From assembly GCA_012963885.1 (NCBI GenBank), contig DTUY01000304.1, positions 1 to 64,000 of the forward strand: a stretch of 64,000 bases of DNA, given 5' to 3'. Positions 47,129 through 55,805 of the stretch are shown piece after piece. The DNA comes from Candidatus Poribacteria bacterium. Lineage in GTDB: Bacteria; Poribacteria; WGA-4E; UBA9662. The position numbers and the translations under genes were made by a program. Within the stretch, counting starts at the first letter, position 1, and every line of letters begins with the position of its first letter. A model generated the notes under the pieces. The model did no database searches. It saw nothing but the letters and a program-made list of their open reading frames with translations, and was not told the DNA's origin.

Positions 47129-48691
47129 TTATCTGTCTTTGACCAGCACAAATTCAGTACGTTGGTTTCGTTCCAACCAATCAGCATAAGCCTCATTTTG
47201 GTCGCGTTCGAGTGGTTCTCTGTCACCATGAGCGACAGTATTAATCCGGCTGCCTTGAACACTGTGTTCTCGAACCAGATACTGGGCAATTGATCCAGCG
47301 CGTTTCCTGGAGAGGTCCATGTTGATCTGGGATGAACCGGTAGGAGATGAGTAACCATGCAGGACCAAACGGTAGTTCGGATAGTGGAGAAGAGTATCGG
47401 AAAATTTATCAACAACTAGTTTCGACTGTTGACTTAACTTTGCCGAACCGCTACCGAAGTAGATGGGATCAACTCTCATTTCACCGATGCGTTGAGTTTT
47501 ACTTTCAATCTCCTCGGCTTTCATCCTGGTAAATTGCCGCTTAGTCTCAACTGGTGGCGGTGCCACCTCTTTTTCTGGCATGCCTTTGATTTGAGGTGCC
47601 GCACTCGGGGTCAACTGGCTGAGAAAATCCTTATTCACTATCCAATATGCTCCACCGGGTTTGCTGGCAAATGGGTCTGTCATCAATTTATCATGAAATT
47701 GTTGAACACTAATTGTATCTTCAATAACCTTTGCAATCTTGTCAGTGGCAGTCTGACCTATGCCAAACCAGAGGTGATGGTTTTCCCTCAGATCGATAAA
47801 GTCGATACCATTCATGATGTTTTTCGCCACTGATTGATCAACCCCTCCATCTTCCGCTAGATACTGGATGAATTCAGATTCTCGTTTTTGGTAATAATCA
47901 AGCGTCTTAAAATATGCGCGAGTCACTTTCTGTACAACTTGTGGATTGCTTGTAACGATTTGGCGTGAGGCGATGCAGACATCGATGATAATGTCATCAC
48001 TATCTTTGGTGCTGGTTAATAAGGTGTAGCCTTCCTGAATAGCACGTGATGTTTCAGGTTCCCATACAACTGCTGCCTCAACCTGTCCTTGTTTCAACAT
48101 TTGGTAGGATTTCTCTGAAAGTCCATCAGTCACCGGCATACGCTTAATGCTAAGAATGTCGAAGTGTGTCAATGTGACATCTAATAGATGTTCACTGGGG
48201 AAACCTTTCGAGTAGGAGACCTTTGCACCCTCTAAATCGTCTAGAGCTTGAATTTTTGAACTGGCGACAACCGAATCGCCACCGTTGGATTCATCTACCA
48301 AAAAGATAATAACGCCTGGATAGTTCAAGTTGATGGCATTGAGTGTATAGCCGTCGATTGTGGCGACCACAAAATCATATTTGCCATTGACCAATCCTTG
48401 AAAACGTTTTTCCAGATCTTCCTCTGTTTCATAGCGGTAACCAATCTGAAGTTGGGAAAGAACCGTACGGAATCGATCGGAGCGAAAGAGACTATAACCA
48501 GACCACGGATCACCGGCAACGGTGATATTGGTATCGAAACGACCACCGCTACTGGCTTGATCGTATTTTTTCGCTTGTTGGTTTTCTTGAAGTTTGGGAA
48601 TCACATATTTGTAAGCAAGGCCACCGATGACAGCTGTAAGAATAACGAGTATCATAAAGATCCGGCCAAGTGCCAATTTTTGTTCCGCCAT
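47129..48691 (-). CDS. Membrane-anchored substrate-binding protein fused to an OmpA-like domain
   Basis: A 520-residue protein. One membrane helix near the N-terminus (about residues 9-27, IFMILVILTAVIGGLAYK) tethers it. A type 2 substrate-binding fold covers about residues 55-350 (DLEGAKVSYSKGFPSEHLL, QGQVEAAVVWEPETSRAI). A proline-rich linker is followed by the OmpA-like domain (about residues 405-518: PIYFGSGSAKLSQQSKLVVD, INMDLSRKRAGSIAQYLV, RNQRTEFVLV). The Arg of LSxxRA is kept, but the usual GHxD is GYSS, so peptidoglycan binding may be altered. It could tie the transporter to the cell wall. AGGAG precedes its ATG. Confidence 0.88.
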   Translation of the reverse strand: MAEQKLALGRIFMILVILTAVIGGLAYKYVIPKLQENQQAKKYDQASSGGRFDTNITVAGDPWSGYSLFRSDRFRTVLSQLQIGYRYETEEDLEKRFQGLVNGKYDFVVATIDGYTLNAINLNYPGVIIFLVDESNGGDSVVASSKIQALDDLEGAKVSYSKGFPSEHLLDVTLTHFDILSIKRMPVTDGLSEKSYQMLKQGQVEAAVVWEPETSRAIQEGYTLLTSTKDSDDIIIDVCIASRQIVTSNPQVVQKVTRAYFKTLDYYQKRESEFIQYLAEDGGVDQSVAKNIMNGIDFIDLRENHHLWFGIGQTATDKIAKVIEDTISVQQFHDKLMTDPFASKPGGAYWIVNKDFLSQLTPSAAPQIKGMPEKEVAPPPVETKRQFTRMKAEEIESKTQRIGEMRVDPIYFGSGSAKLSQQSKLVVDKFSDTLLHYPNYRLVLHGYSSPTGSSQINMDLSRKRAGSIAQYLVREHSVQGSRINTVAHGDREPLERDQNEAYADWLERNQRTEFVLVKDR

Positions 48692-48803
48692 TACTGTATT
48701 TCTCCTACTTTTAAGTGAAGTTGTAAGGATTGATTGGAGAGGATTATGGAATGCTAGTTGCTAGCTACGGCAATCTTGAATCGAAATTCGAATATAAAAT
48801 ATC

Positions 48804-49568
48804 CTATTCTCCTAACTTGCGTTCCTCTGCTGTTTCTGTCTGGGATTGACCCTCCTTTGTCTGCTGTCTTTGTTTCAGTCTCTCTGAGAACTCATTGGTT
48901 CCAGTACTCTGCTTAGCTGCAGCTCGATAGCGTTCGCGTTGACGGGACACATTCGTGCCGCCAATCTCAGAAGAAATTTGTGCCTTAGCCTTTGTATCCT
49001 GAACTTTGCGACGAACGGCATCTAATGCCTGATCCGTACCCTCTGTTGAAAGACCTTGTAGTCTCTGCTCGATTCGAACAATTGATTCACTGCTGATCAA
49101 ATCAGCGACGGCTTCATCACCTTCTTGTTTCAATGACTGAACACGTTCCTGGAAATTGCCAAGTTCGATTTTGTAGTTTTCAACCTTCTGGTCTAGTTCT
49201 TCAAACTTACCTTGACGCTGTTCTAGATGAACTTCTAATTCTTCCTTTCTTGTGAAAGCGCGATTGTAGGCTTCTTCATGCACTTGTTGGTTTTCGGGTT
49301 CACGCTCAGCAATAGCTAAGGCCCCTTCCATTTCCTGCTCCGATTCGCTGAGTTGCTCTTCGTCTTTTTGGATCTCCTGTTCTGTTTGCGCCCTTTGCCG
49401 TGCAAGTGAAGAAACAGCATCAAGCATCTGGTTGTAACGTTTAATTTCTTGTTCTTCTATTGTTCTGTAAGTTGCTTTGATGCTTGATGTGCTTCCTGAA
49501 ACGATGTCATCTCCTGCTTGAAGGAAAAAACCCTTGATTCGAATAAGGACTGATGAAAAAAAACCCAT
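48804..49568 (-). CDS. pspA: PspA/IM30-family protein
   Basis: A 254-residue ESCRT-III-like membrane stress protein. The N-terminal amphipathic helix is MGFFSSVLIRIKGFFLQAG, followed by the PspA coiled-coil hairpin (VSSLARQRAQTEQEIQKDEE, HLEQRQGKFEELDQKVENYK, SLKQEGDEAVADLISSESIV). The tail is hydrophilic. Such proteins bind damaged inner membrane and form rods. GAGGAGG precedes the start. Its position inside an ABC/AAA+ cluster with no pspB, pspC or pspF suggests a different regulatory arrangement from the enterobacterial psp operon. Confidence 0.9.
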   Translation of the reverse strand: MGFFSSVLIRIKGFFLQAGDDIVSGSTSSIKATYRTIEEQEIKRYNQMLDAVSSLARQRAQTEQEIQKDEEQLSESEQEMEGALAIAEREPENQQVHEEAYNRAFTRKEELEVHLEQRQGKFEELDQKVENYKIELGNFQERVQSLKQEGDEAVADLISSESIVRIEQRLQGLSTEGTDQALDAVRRKVQDTKAKAQISSEIGGTNVSRQRERYRAAAKQSTGTNEFSERLKQRQQTKEGQSQTETAEERKLGE

Positions 49569-49618
49569 TTTCCTGCCTCCTCAGATATATTGATGTTTAA
49601 AATAAACTAAATAATCTA

Positions 49619-50470
49619 TTATTCTGATTCACTCGGTTTGGGTTGCCCGAGAAATTTTACCACTTCCGCGCACTTAGCCTCGTAGTCATTTAGAATGCTA
49701 ATATCCTGGTTGAATTTATGGATTAAAGCCTGTTTCCTAGCTCGAAGCTCATTTAGACTATTCTGTCGATTTTCTTCCAGATCCTGGATTCTCATGTCCA
49801 TTTCTGCTTTCAACTGATCTATTTCCTGATTGGTTTCCTGTTCAATCTGTTTCATATCGTCCTCGGTTTGTTGAACCTGTGCATGGTGTTCTTGCTGATA
49901 GCTTTCTTCAAACTCTTCGCAAATTGCTCCTTTTTGCAGAGCATCCTGAACGATATCCTCAACAGACTTGCCTGAAACTTTGATAACAGGCGGTAGACTT
50001 TCTTTTGGGACACCTTCTTCAATGAGTTGCATTACTTTTTCAACTGAGTATTCACCACTATCTAGCTCCCAATTGCGATCAATTCCACCAGCTGTCAGAA
50101 TTTTATCAATATCTATTCTGCTCTCATCATCATCGAACTCACCTGCGGGTAGGTCAAATAATATCTGAGAAACAGCACTATCAACAGAACTCAAGTCTTC
50201 TTGATTAATAATTTCATCTGGCCCCTCTGAGGTTTCGAAGTTTCTGTTTTCTTCGTTTATTTTTTCCAGAAAAGGGTTTGGTTCATCATTATTATGCCCA
50301 GTTTCAGTGGGATCCTGTAGAAAAGGATTTGATTCATTTTGACTTTCATCTGTATCTTCAGGGAAATCCACCAAGAAAGGATTTGGTTCGTTATCGGTGT
50401 CCTGATTCTCATCTTTTTCTGGCTTTTCTGTCTCAACAGTTTTATAAAAAAGCTTTTTTATAAAGCCCAT
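49619..50470 (-). CDS. Acidic NPFL-repeat coiled-coil protein, first gene of the PspA cluster
   Basis: A 283-residue soluble protein of unknown family. It begins MGFIKKLFYKTVE, a short amphipathic helix like that of PspA. Residues about 15-85 are strongly acidic and hold three copies of an N-P-F-L motif about 22 residues apart (EPNPFLVDF, ESNPFLQDP, EPNPFLEKI). A second part (about 130-185) is compact (RIDIDKILTAGGIDRNWEL), and the last 90 residues are coiled coil. The ATG at 50470 fits the 5' leader from the promoter and the amphipathic start; an in-frame ATG also lies at 50485. It could be a membrane-recruited partner of PspA. Confidence 0.75.
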   Translation of the reverse strand: MGFIKKLFYKTVETEKPEKDENQDTDNEPNPFLVDFPEDTDESQNESNPFLQDPTETGHNNDEPNPFLEKINEENRNFETSEGPDEIINQEDLSSVDSAVSQILFDLPAGEFDDDESRIDIDKILTAGGIDRNWELDSGEYSVEKVMQLIEEGVPKESLPPVIKVSGKSVEDIVQDALQKGAICEEFEESYQQEHHAQVQQTEDDMKQIEQETNQEIDQLKAEMDMRIQDLEENRQNSLNELRARKQALIHKFNQDISILNDYEAKCAEVVKFLGQPKPSESE

Positions 50471-50485
50471 ATGCCATTCAGCCAA

Positions 50486-50871
50486 ACCCTAAAATTTTGG
50501 GGATTCTAACACAATTCTATCTTCCATTCAACTGAAAACTTAAAGTGCTCCAAGGAAGGTCGGGGTAACGTGATTTTGGAGATAAACAAGCTAATTTAAA
50601 TGCCAATATCAGCTACAGTCTTTCTCAAACTATGCCAATTTGACAAAAATCTCTAACTTTTGTTATGGAATCAACGTTTTTTAAGATATCCAAATCTAAA
50701 CCACGGGCTTTAAGATAAAATCGAGATTAACCCTAAGGAAATCATTCGGTCATCTTTAATGAACCATCTTGTTGGAACTGATTATGACTTTCCAAAATCA
50801 ATGCTATTTGGGAATTGGTATTAAACTTGCTCCTTTCACTGGAAATAAAACAGCAGAGGTGAGTATTAACA
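50486..50871. other. Divergent intergenic region between the cluster and clpB
   Basis: About 385 bases. It holds the minus-strand promoter above. I see no convincing promoter, heat-shock element or small gene for clpB, and no terminator. Confidence 0.5.
50503..50531 (-). promoter_or_regulatory. Promoter of the PspA/ABC/AAA+ cluster
   Basis: On the minus strand TTGAAT (50526-50531, 4 of 6), a 17-base spacer and TAGAAT (50503-50508, 5 of 6) with TGT just before it, an extended -10. It lies about 30 bases before the first gene. Confidence 0.55.
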
Positions 50872-53454
50872 ATGAGATACGATCAATTTACAATTAAAGC
50901 ACAAGAAATTATACAAAAAGCACAAGATCTAGCTGTCCAAACGCAAAGCCCAGAAATTAATCCGGATCATCTGCTTGAAGCATTAGTAACCCAGGAGGAT
51001 GGAGTAACCCAACCGATTCTTCAGAAACTTGGAGCAGACGTTGAGGGGATAAGACTGGCATTAAATCAAGCACGTGATCGCAACCCAAAAGTACAAGGAA
51101 CAGGTCAGGAACCGGTTGTCTCACACACGTTAAAACGCGTTTTTGACCTAGCCTTAAAAGAAGCAACTCATCTTAAAGACGAGTATCTGAGCACTGAGCA
51201 TCTTCTGATCGGTATCGTAGAAGAGAAGATGAGTCAAGCCGCCAAAATTCTGAAGAATCACGGTGTTACCAAAGATCAGGTTCTCAAGTCACTTGTCGCT
51301 ATTCGCGGAGGACAACAGGTTACCGATCAGAACGCCGAAGAGAAATATCAATCGCTTACACGCTTCGGTCAGGATTTGACACTCGCAGCTCAAGCTGGAA
51401 AACTTGATCCTGTTATCGGTCGTGATGATGAAGTTCGCCGAATTTTACAGGTGTTATCACGTCGGCGTAAAAATAATCCTGTGTTAATAGGGGAACCGGG
51501 TGTTGGGAAAACAGCCATTGTCGAGGGACTAGCTCAGAGAATTGTCAATGGCGATGTTCCAGAGACCCTGAAAGACAAAAAATTAATCGCCCTTGATCTT
51601 GGTGCAATGCTAGCAGGCGCAAAGTATCGTGGTGAGTTTGAAGATCGGTTAAAAGCTGTGTTGAAGGAAATCGAACAAGCTGATGGCAGAGTCATCCTGT
51701 TTATTGATGAATTGCACACTATTGTTGGCGCGGGAGCGGCAGAGGGAGCGGTTGATGCCTCGAACATGCTTAAGCCTGCGCTTGCACGCGGTGAGTTGCG
51801 ATGTATTGGTGCTTCTACGCTTGATGAGTACCGCAGACATGTTGAAAAAGACGCAGCATTGGAGAGACGTTTTCAACCGGTGATGGTCGGTGAACCGTCA
51901 GTTGAAGAGACAATTGCGATCTTACGTGGCTTAAAGGAACGTTATGAAACACATCACGGTGTCCAAATTCAGGACAACGCTATTGTTGCAGCCGCGACGT
52001 TGTCAAACCGCTATATCTCGGATCGTTTCCTGCCAGACAAAGCAGTAGATCTAATTGATGAGGCTGCATCTTGTTTAAGAATTGAGATTGATAGTGTGCC
52101 GCAAGAAATTGATGAAGTTGATCGTAAGATCATTCAGCTTGAGATTGAACGGCAAGCACTTGACAAAGAGGAGGATGAGGCTTCAAAGGAACGACTAATC
52201 CAACTCACTTCCGAACAATCCGATCTCGGGGAAAGACGGAACCAACTCAAAGCCAAGTGGCACAACGAAAAAGAGATGCTTCAAGGTATCCGCGAGATTA
52301 TGGAGCAGATCGAAACGTTGAAAATCAGGGAAGAACAAGCTAGGCGCACCGGAGATCTCACCTTAGCGTCACGAATACTATACGGAGATCTTCCAAGTTT
52401 GGAATCACAGCTTGGAAATGCTAAATCAAGTTTGGAAAAGATGCAGGGATTAGGACAACTCCTGAAAGAAAAGGTTGATCAAGATGACGTGGCTGAAGTC
52501 GTTTCAAAATGGACAGGTATTCCTGTTGCTAAAATGTTAGAAGGTGAAATCCAAAAGCTGGTTCAGATGGGAATTCGGCTTCAGGCAGATGTCATCGGTC
52601 AAGATGAAGCAATTGCTATTGTGTCTAACGCGATACGGAGGTCCCGTGTTGGCTTACAGGATCAGAACAGGCCAATCAGTTCTCTTATCTTTATGGGGCC
52701 GACTGGTGTTGGGAAAACACATCTTGCTAAGACCTTAGCTGCTTTTCTATTTGACGATGAAAACACCATAATTAGAATTGATATGAGTGAATACATGGAG
52801 AAACACTCCGTGTCAAAGCTAATCGGTGCTCCCCCTGGATACGTGGGTTACGACGAGGGTGGGCAATTGACCGAAGCAATTCGACGGAAACCGTATGCCG
52901 TTATACTTTTAGATGAGATTGAGAAAGCACATCCTGAAGTCCTCAATATACTATTACAACTTTTCGATGACGGTCGCTTGACAGACGGTCAGGGGCGAGT
53001 TGTTGATTTCAAAAATACTGTCGTCATCATGACCTCAAATATTGGCAGTCAATGGTTCAATGATAAGAGTTTGGATCCAGACGAGGTTCATCGGCGGATT
53101 GTGGAATCTTTACAACAGCATTTCCGTCCCGAATTCCTTAATCGAATCGATGATCAGATTGTTTTCAATCAGCTCGACCTAAAATCCATAAAGCAAATTG
53201 TCCAGCTTGAACTAGATCAAGTTGCCCTGAGACTGTCGGATAAAAATATCAACCTGCAGATTTCAGAATTGGCCAAGGAAGAACTAGCTAAACAAAGCTA
53301 TGACGAAATTTATGGCGCTAGACCGCTTCGGCGCACTATTCAGCGTAAGATTCTAGATCCTTTAGCTATCCAACTCCTTGAAGACAAATTTAGTGATAAA
53401 AGTAATCTTCACGTTGACTTTGAGGACGGTCAGTTTCACTTTCATCAGTCCTGA
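50872..53454 (+). CDS. clpB: ClpB disaggregase
   Basis: Hsp100 chaperone that resolves aggregated proteins with DnaK, in the cytoplasm. The Clp-N domain has two repeats ([20 protein letters not shown] and [15 protein letters not shown]). The first ATPase has Walker A GEPGVGKT at 207-214 and [14 protein letters not shown]. The middle coiled coil runs from about residue 410 to 530, and the second ATPase has GPTGVGKT and [17 protein letters not shown]. The pore loop KYRGEFE in the first ring is visible. At 860 aa it is normal. It is divergent from the PspA cluster, which would be consistent with a shared stress context. Confidence 0.97.
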   Translation: MRYDQFTIKAQEIIQKAQDLAVQTQSPEINPDHLLEALVTQEDGVTQPILQKLGADVEGIRLALNQARDRNPKVQGTGQEPVVSHTLKRVFDLALKEATHLKDEYLSTEHLLIGIVEEKMSQAAKILKNHGVTKDQVLKSLVAIRGGQQVTDQNAEEKYQSLTRFGQDLTLAAQAGKLDPVIGRDDEVRRILQVLSRRRKNNPVLIGEPGVGKTAIVEGLAQRIVNGDVPETLKDKKLIALDLGAMLAGAKYRGEFEDRLKAVLKEIEQADGRVILFIDELHTIVGAGAAEGAVDASNMLKPALARGELRCIGASTLDEYRRHVEKDAALERRFQPVMVGEPSVEETIAILRGLKERYETHHGVQIQDNAIVAAATLSNRYISDRFLPDKAVDLIDEAASCLRIEIDSVPQEIDEVDRKIIQLEIERQALDKEEDEASKERLIQLTSEQSDLGERRNQLKAKWHNEKEMLQGIREIMEQIETLKIREEQARRTGDLTLASRILYGDLPSLESQLGNAKSSLEKMQGLGQLLKEKVDQDDVAEVVSKWTGIPVAKMLEGEIQKLVQMGIRLQADVIGQDEAIAIVSNAIRRSRVGLQDQNRPISSLIFMGPTGVGKTHLAKTLAAFLFDDENTIIRIDMSEYMEKHSVSKLIGAPPGYVGYDEGGQLTEAIRRKPYAVILLDEIEKAHPEVLNILLQLFDDGRLTDGQGRVVDFKNTVVIMTSNIGSQWFNDKSLDPDEVHRRIVESLQQHFRPEFLNRIDDQIVFNQLDLKSIKQIVQLELDQVALRLSDKNINLQISELAKEELAKQSYDEIYGARPLRRTIQRKILDPLAIQLLEDKFSDKSNLHVDFEDGQFHFHQS

Positions 53455-53553
53455 TGTATGTTAGTATCCAATTTCCAATGACTGGTTAGTATAAACCTGA
53501 ATGGACAAATTGCGGGCAGATCTAAGAAAAGCTTTTTTTATTTTCCTTGTTGA

Positions 53554-54855
53554 TTGATACATGATAGAATCGGGAGTGTGGAACCTACGACAAGAAATTC
53601 ACCAACTCCCTCTCTCTTAGATCTTCATCCCTCGTTCGGTTTCGGCGACCGGCTTGGGCTAGCGACTCCAGGCCATATCTTAGCCACTCAAGCTGGTCAG
53701 CTACTTCCGATCTTTGCGCAACAATCAGTTCGGGAAATGGATCGAACCAACCGCACGCCACTAGAAGTTATGTCCGCTGCGAAAGAAGCCATCCGTGCTT
53801 CTGGTTGGCAGGGAGCTTGGGGGGCTGATGCCGATCACTTAAAAACAGAGACCGACGTCATTAATTTAGCCAATGCTGGGTTCACTTTTTTCACCATCGA
53901 TCCCTCGGATTTTGTCAATAATGCAGCGGCCAATTTAGTCCAAAATCGATTGAAAGGGGCTTTAGATGCAGTAGTTAAATCGCAAGCATTCGAGTCAATT
54001 GGTCAGATCGAAGATCTCTATCTAGGTAAGAATATTGAAGTAAGTAATGATCTCACCCTCGATTTCAAAAATAAGGAAGAACTGTACCGGACAGTCGTGA
54101 AATATGGTCGGGCGATTGCATACGCTGAAAAAATGTCGGGGTGGATCACTAAAGCAACATCAGGTGCTGACTGCGAAATTGAAGTTTCAGTTGATGAGAC
54201 TGATACACCAACAACACCGATTGAGCATCTATTCATCGGTATGGAACTGAAACGTCGGGGGATTCAGTGCGTCAGCTTAGCACCGCGATTTGTTGGTCAA
54301 TTTGAAAAAGCAATTGATTATAAAGGTGACCTCGACTCATTCGAATTAACGCTGGCTCAACATGTTGCCATTGCTCGCTATTGCGGGCCATACAAAATCA
54401 GTGTCCATAGTGGATCAGATAAATTTAGGATCTACCCAATCATTGGTCGTGTCTGTGGTAATCTACTACATGTTAAAACTGCTGGCACAAGTTATCTTGA
54501 AGCCTTAAGAGTGGTGGCTAAAAGGAATCCTGAGGCGTTTCTGGAAATTATTAAGTTCTCTATCGAAAGATTTAATACAGACCGGGCGACGTACCATATC
54601 TCGGCAGATCTTAATCGGGTTAATGATCCAGTAACCCTAAACCAAAAGGAAAGGGAGGTGGAGTTTCTTAATCTGGATGATGGTCGTCAAGTTATGCACG
54701 TCACCTTTGGTTCTGTGTTAACAATCGGTAAAATGCCAGACAATCAGCCTTTCAAAGAGGTAATTTTGGAAACGCTTAGCACTAATCTGGATTTGCACAA
54801 TCAGCTTTTGAACGAACATTTAGGCCGCCACATTCGGCTGTTGAGTTACGGTTAA
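53554..54855 (+). CDS. uxaE: Tagaturonate epimerase-family protein (UxaE-like)
   Basis: A 433-residue soluble protein. SFGFGDRLGLATPGH near the N-terminus and AWGADADHLKTETDVINLAN match the UxaE family, enzymes that epimerise D-tagaturonate to D-fructuronate in galacturonate catabolism. KISVHSGSDKFRIYPIIG and HVKTAGTSYLEALRVVAK fit too. Substrate preference is not provable from sequence; members of the family may act on other 2-keto sugar acids. The start is uncertain: TTG at 53554 or GTG at 53578. It is followed at 17 bases by an aldo/keto reductase and then a dehydrogenase. Confidence 0.82.
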   Translation: MIHDRIGSVEPTTRNSPTPSLLDLHPSFGFGDRLGLATPGHILATQAGQLLPIFAQQSVREMDRTNRTPLEVMSAAKEAIRASGWQGAWGADADHLKTETDVINLANAGFTFFTIDPSDFVNNAAANLVQNRLKGALDAVVKSQAFESIGQIEDLYLGKNIEVSNDLTLDFKNKEELYRTVVKYGRAIAYAEKMSGWITKATSGADCEIEVSVDETDTPTTPIEHLFIGMELKRRGIQCVSLAPRFVGQFEKAIDYKGDLDSFELTLAQHVAIARYCGPYKISVHSGSDKFRIYPIIGRVCGNLLHVKTAGTSYLEALRVVAKRNPEAFLEIIKFSIERFNTDRATYHISADLNRVNDPVTLNQKEREVEFLNLDDGRQVMHVTFGSVLTIGKMPDNQPFKEVILETLSTNLDLHNQLLNEHLGRHIRLLSYG

Positions 54856-54872
54856 ACGAAAGGAAAGCAAGG

Positions 54873-55802
54873 ATGCAATATAGAACGTTAGGAAAAACAG
54901 GTTTAGAGGTCTCAGTAATTAGTTTTGGAGCGGCACCACTTGGCAGCGAATACCGAAATATAGATGAATCAGAAGGGATTTCTGCTGTCCATACTGCCCT
55001 TGATTTAGGAGTCAACTTCATTGATACTTCTCCCTATTACGGACGCGCCAAATCCGAGATAGTTTTAGGTAAAGCACTTAGAACCATCAACCGAGATCAA
55101 TATTATCTCGCCACCAAAGTTGGACGTTATGGCCTCCAAGATTTTGACTTCACAGTCAATAGTGTCATCAAAAGCGTGGATCAAAGCCTAGCTCGGCTCG
55201 GTATAGACTATATTGATCTCATCCAGTGCCATGATATCGAATTTGGCGATCTCGGCATGATCATCAATGAAACTATTCCTGCGTTGCGAAAAGTTCAAAA
55301 ACAGGGGAAAGTTAGATTCATTGGTATCACTGGGTTACCGTTGAAGATATTCTGCTATGTGTTGGAAAGAACTGCCGTCGATACCATTTTATCTTACTGC
55401 CATTATGCGTTAAATGATGTTTCTTTAGAAAGTTTGATTCCAACATTCGAAGATGAAAACATAGGTATTATTAATGCTTCAGCGTTATCAATGCAACTTC
55501 TGACTAATATAGGAGCTCCGGATTGGCATCCAGCTGACGACGAAATTAAAGTCGCCTGCTTGAAGGCAGCAGAACATTGTCGTAGTAAAGGTGCTGATAT
55601 CGCAGAACTTGGTCTTCAGTTTGCCTTGGCTAATCCGAAAATTCATACAACCTTAATGGGAACTGCAAACCCCGAAAACGTCAAAAAAAATGTTGCTTGT
55701 GTCAATCAGACACCGGACACACAATTATTAACAGAAATTTTAGAAATTCTTGATTCAATCCGTGACAGAACCTGGTCTAGCGGCAGACCAGAAAATAACT
55801 AA
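54873..55802 (+). CDS. Aldo/keto reductase (L-fucose/D-threo-aldose dehydrogenase type)
   Basis: A 309-residue TIM-barrel oxidoreductase using NAD(P)H. The catalytic tetrad is visible: Asp and Tyr in IDTSPYYGRAKSEIVLG, Lys in LATKVGRYG and His in LIQCHDIEFGD. The GASPLGSxY-like start (ISFGAAPLGSEYRNI) and family pattern resemble L-fucose or D-arabinose dehydrogenases. It sits between uxaE-like and zinc dehydrogenase genes, an arrangement suggesting oxidation of a deoxysugar or aldonic acid. Confidence 0.88.
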   Translation: MQYRTLGKTGLEVSVISFGAAPLGSEYRNIDESEGISAVHTALDLGVNFIDTSPYYGRAKSEIVLGKALRTINRDQYYLATKVGRYGLQDFDFTVNSVIKSVDQSLARLGIDYIDLIQCHDIEFGDLGMIINETIPALRKVQKQGKVRFIGITGLPLKIFCYVLERTAVDTILSYCHYALNDVSLESLIPTFEDENIGIINASALSMQLLTNIGAPDWHPADDEIKVACLKAAEHCRSKGADIAELGLQFALANPKIHTTLMGTANPENVKKNVACVNQTPDTQLLTEILEILDSIRDRTWSSGRPENN

Positions 55803-55805
55803 ATC

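Noticed and set aside
46117-47130. Possible guanidine or urea transporter, suggested by the binding protein
   Set aside because: No carboxylase, allophanate hydrolase or riboswitch-like structure was found nearby, so I do not assign a ligand.
49619-50470. NPFL motifs as eukaryote-type NPF endocytic signals
   Set aside because: No reason to expect an EH-domain partner in bacteria; similarity is only to a very short motif.
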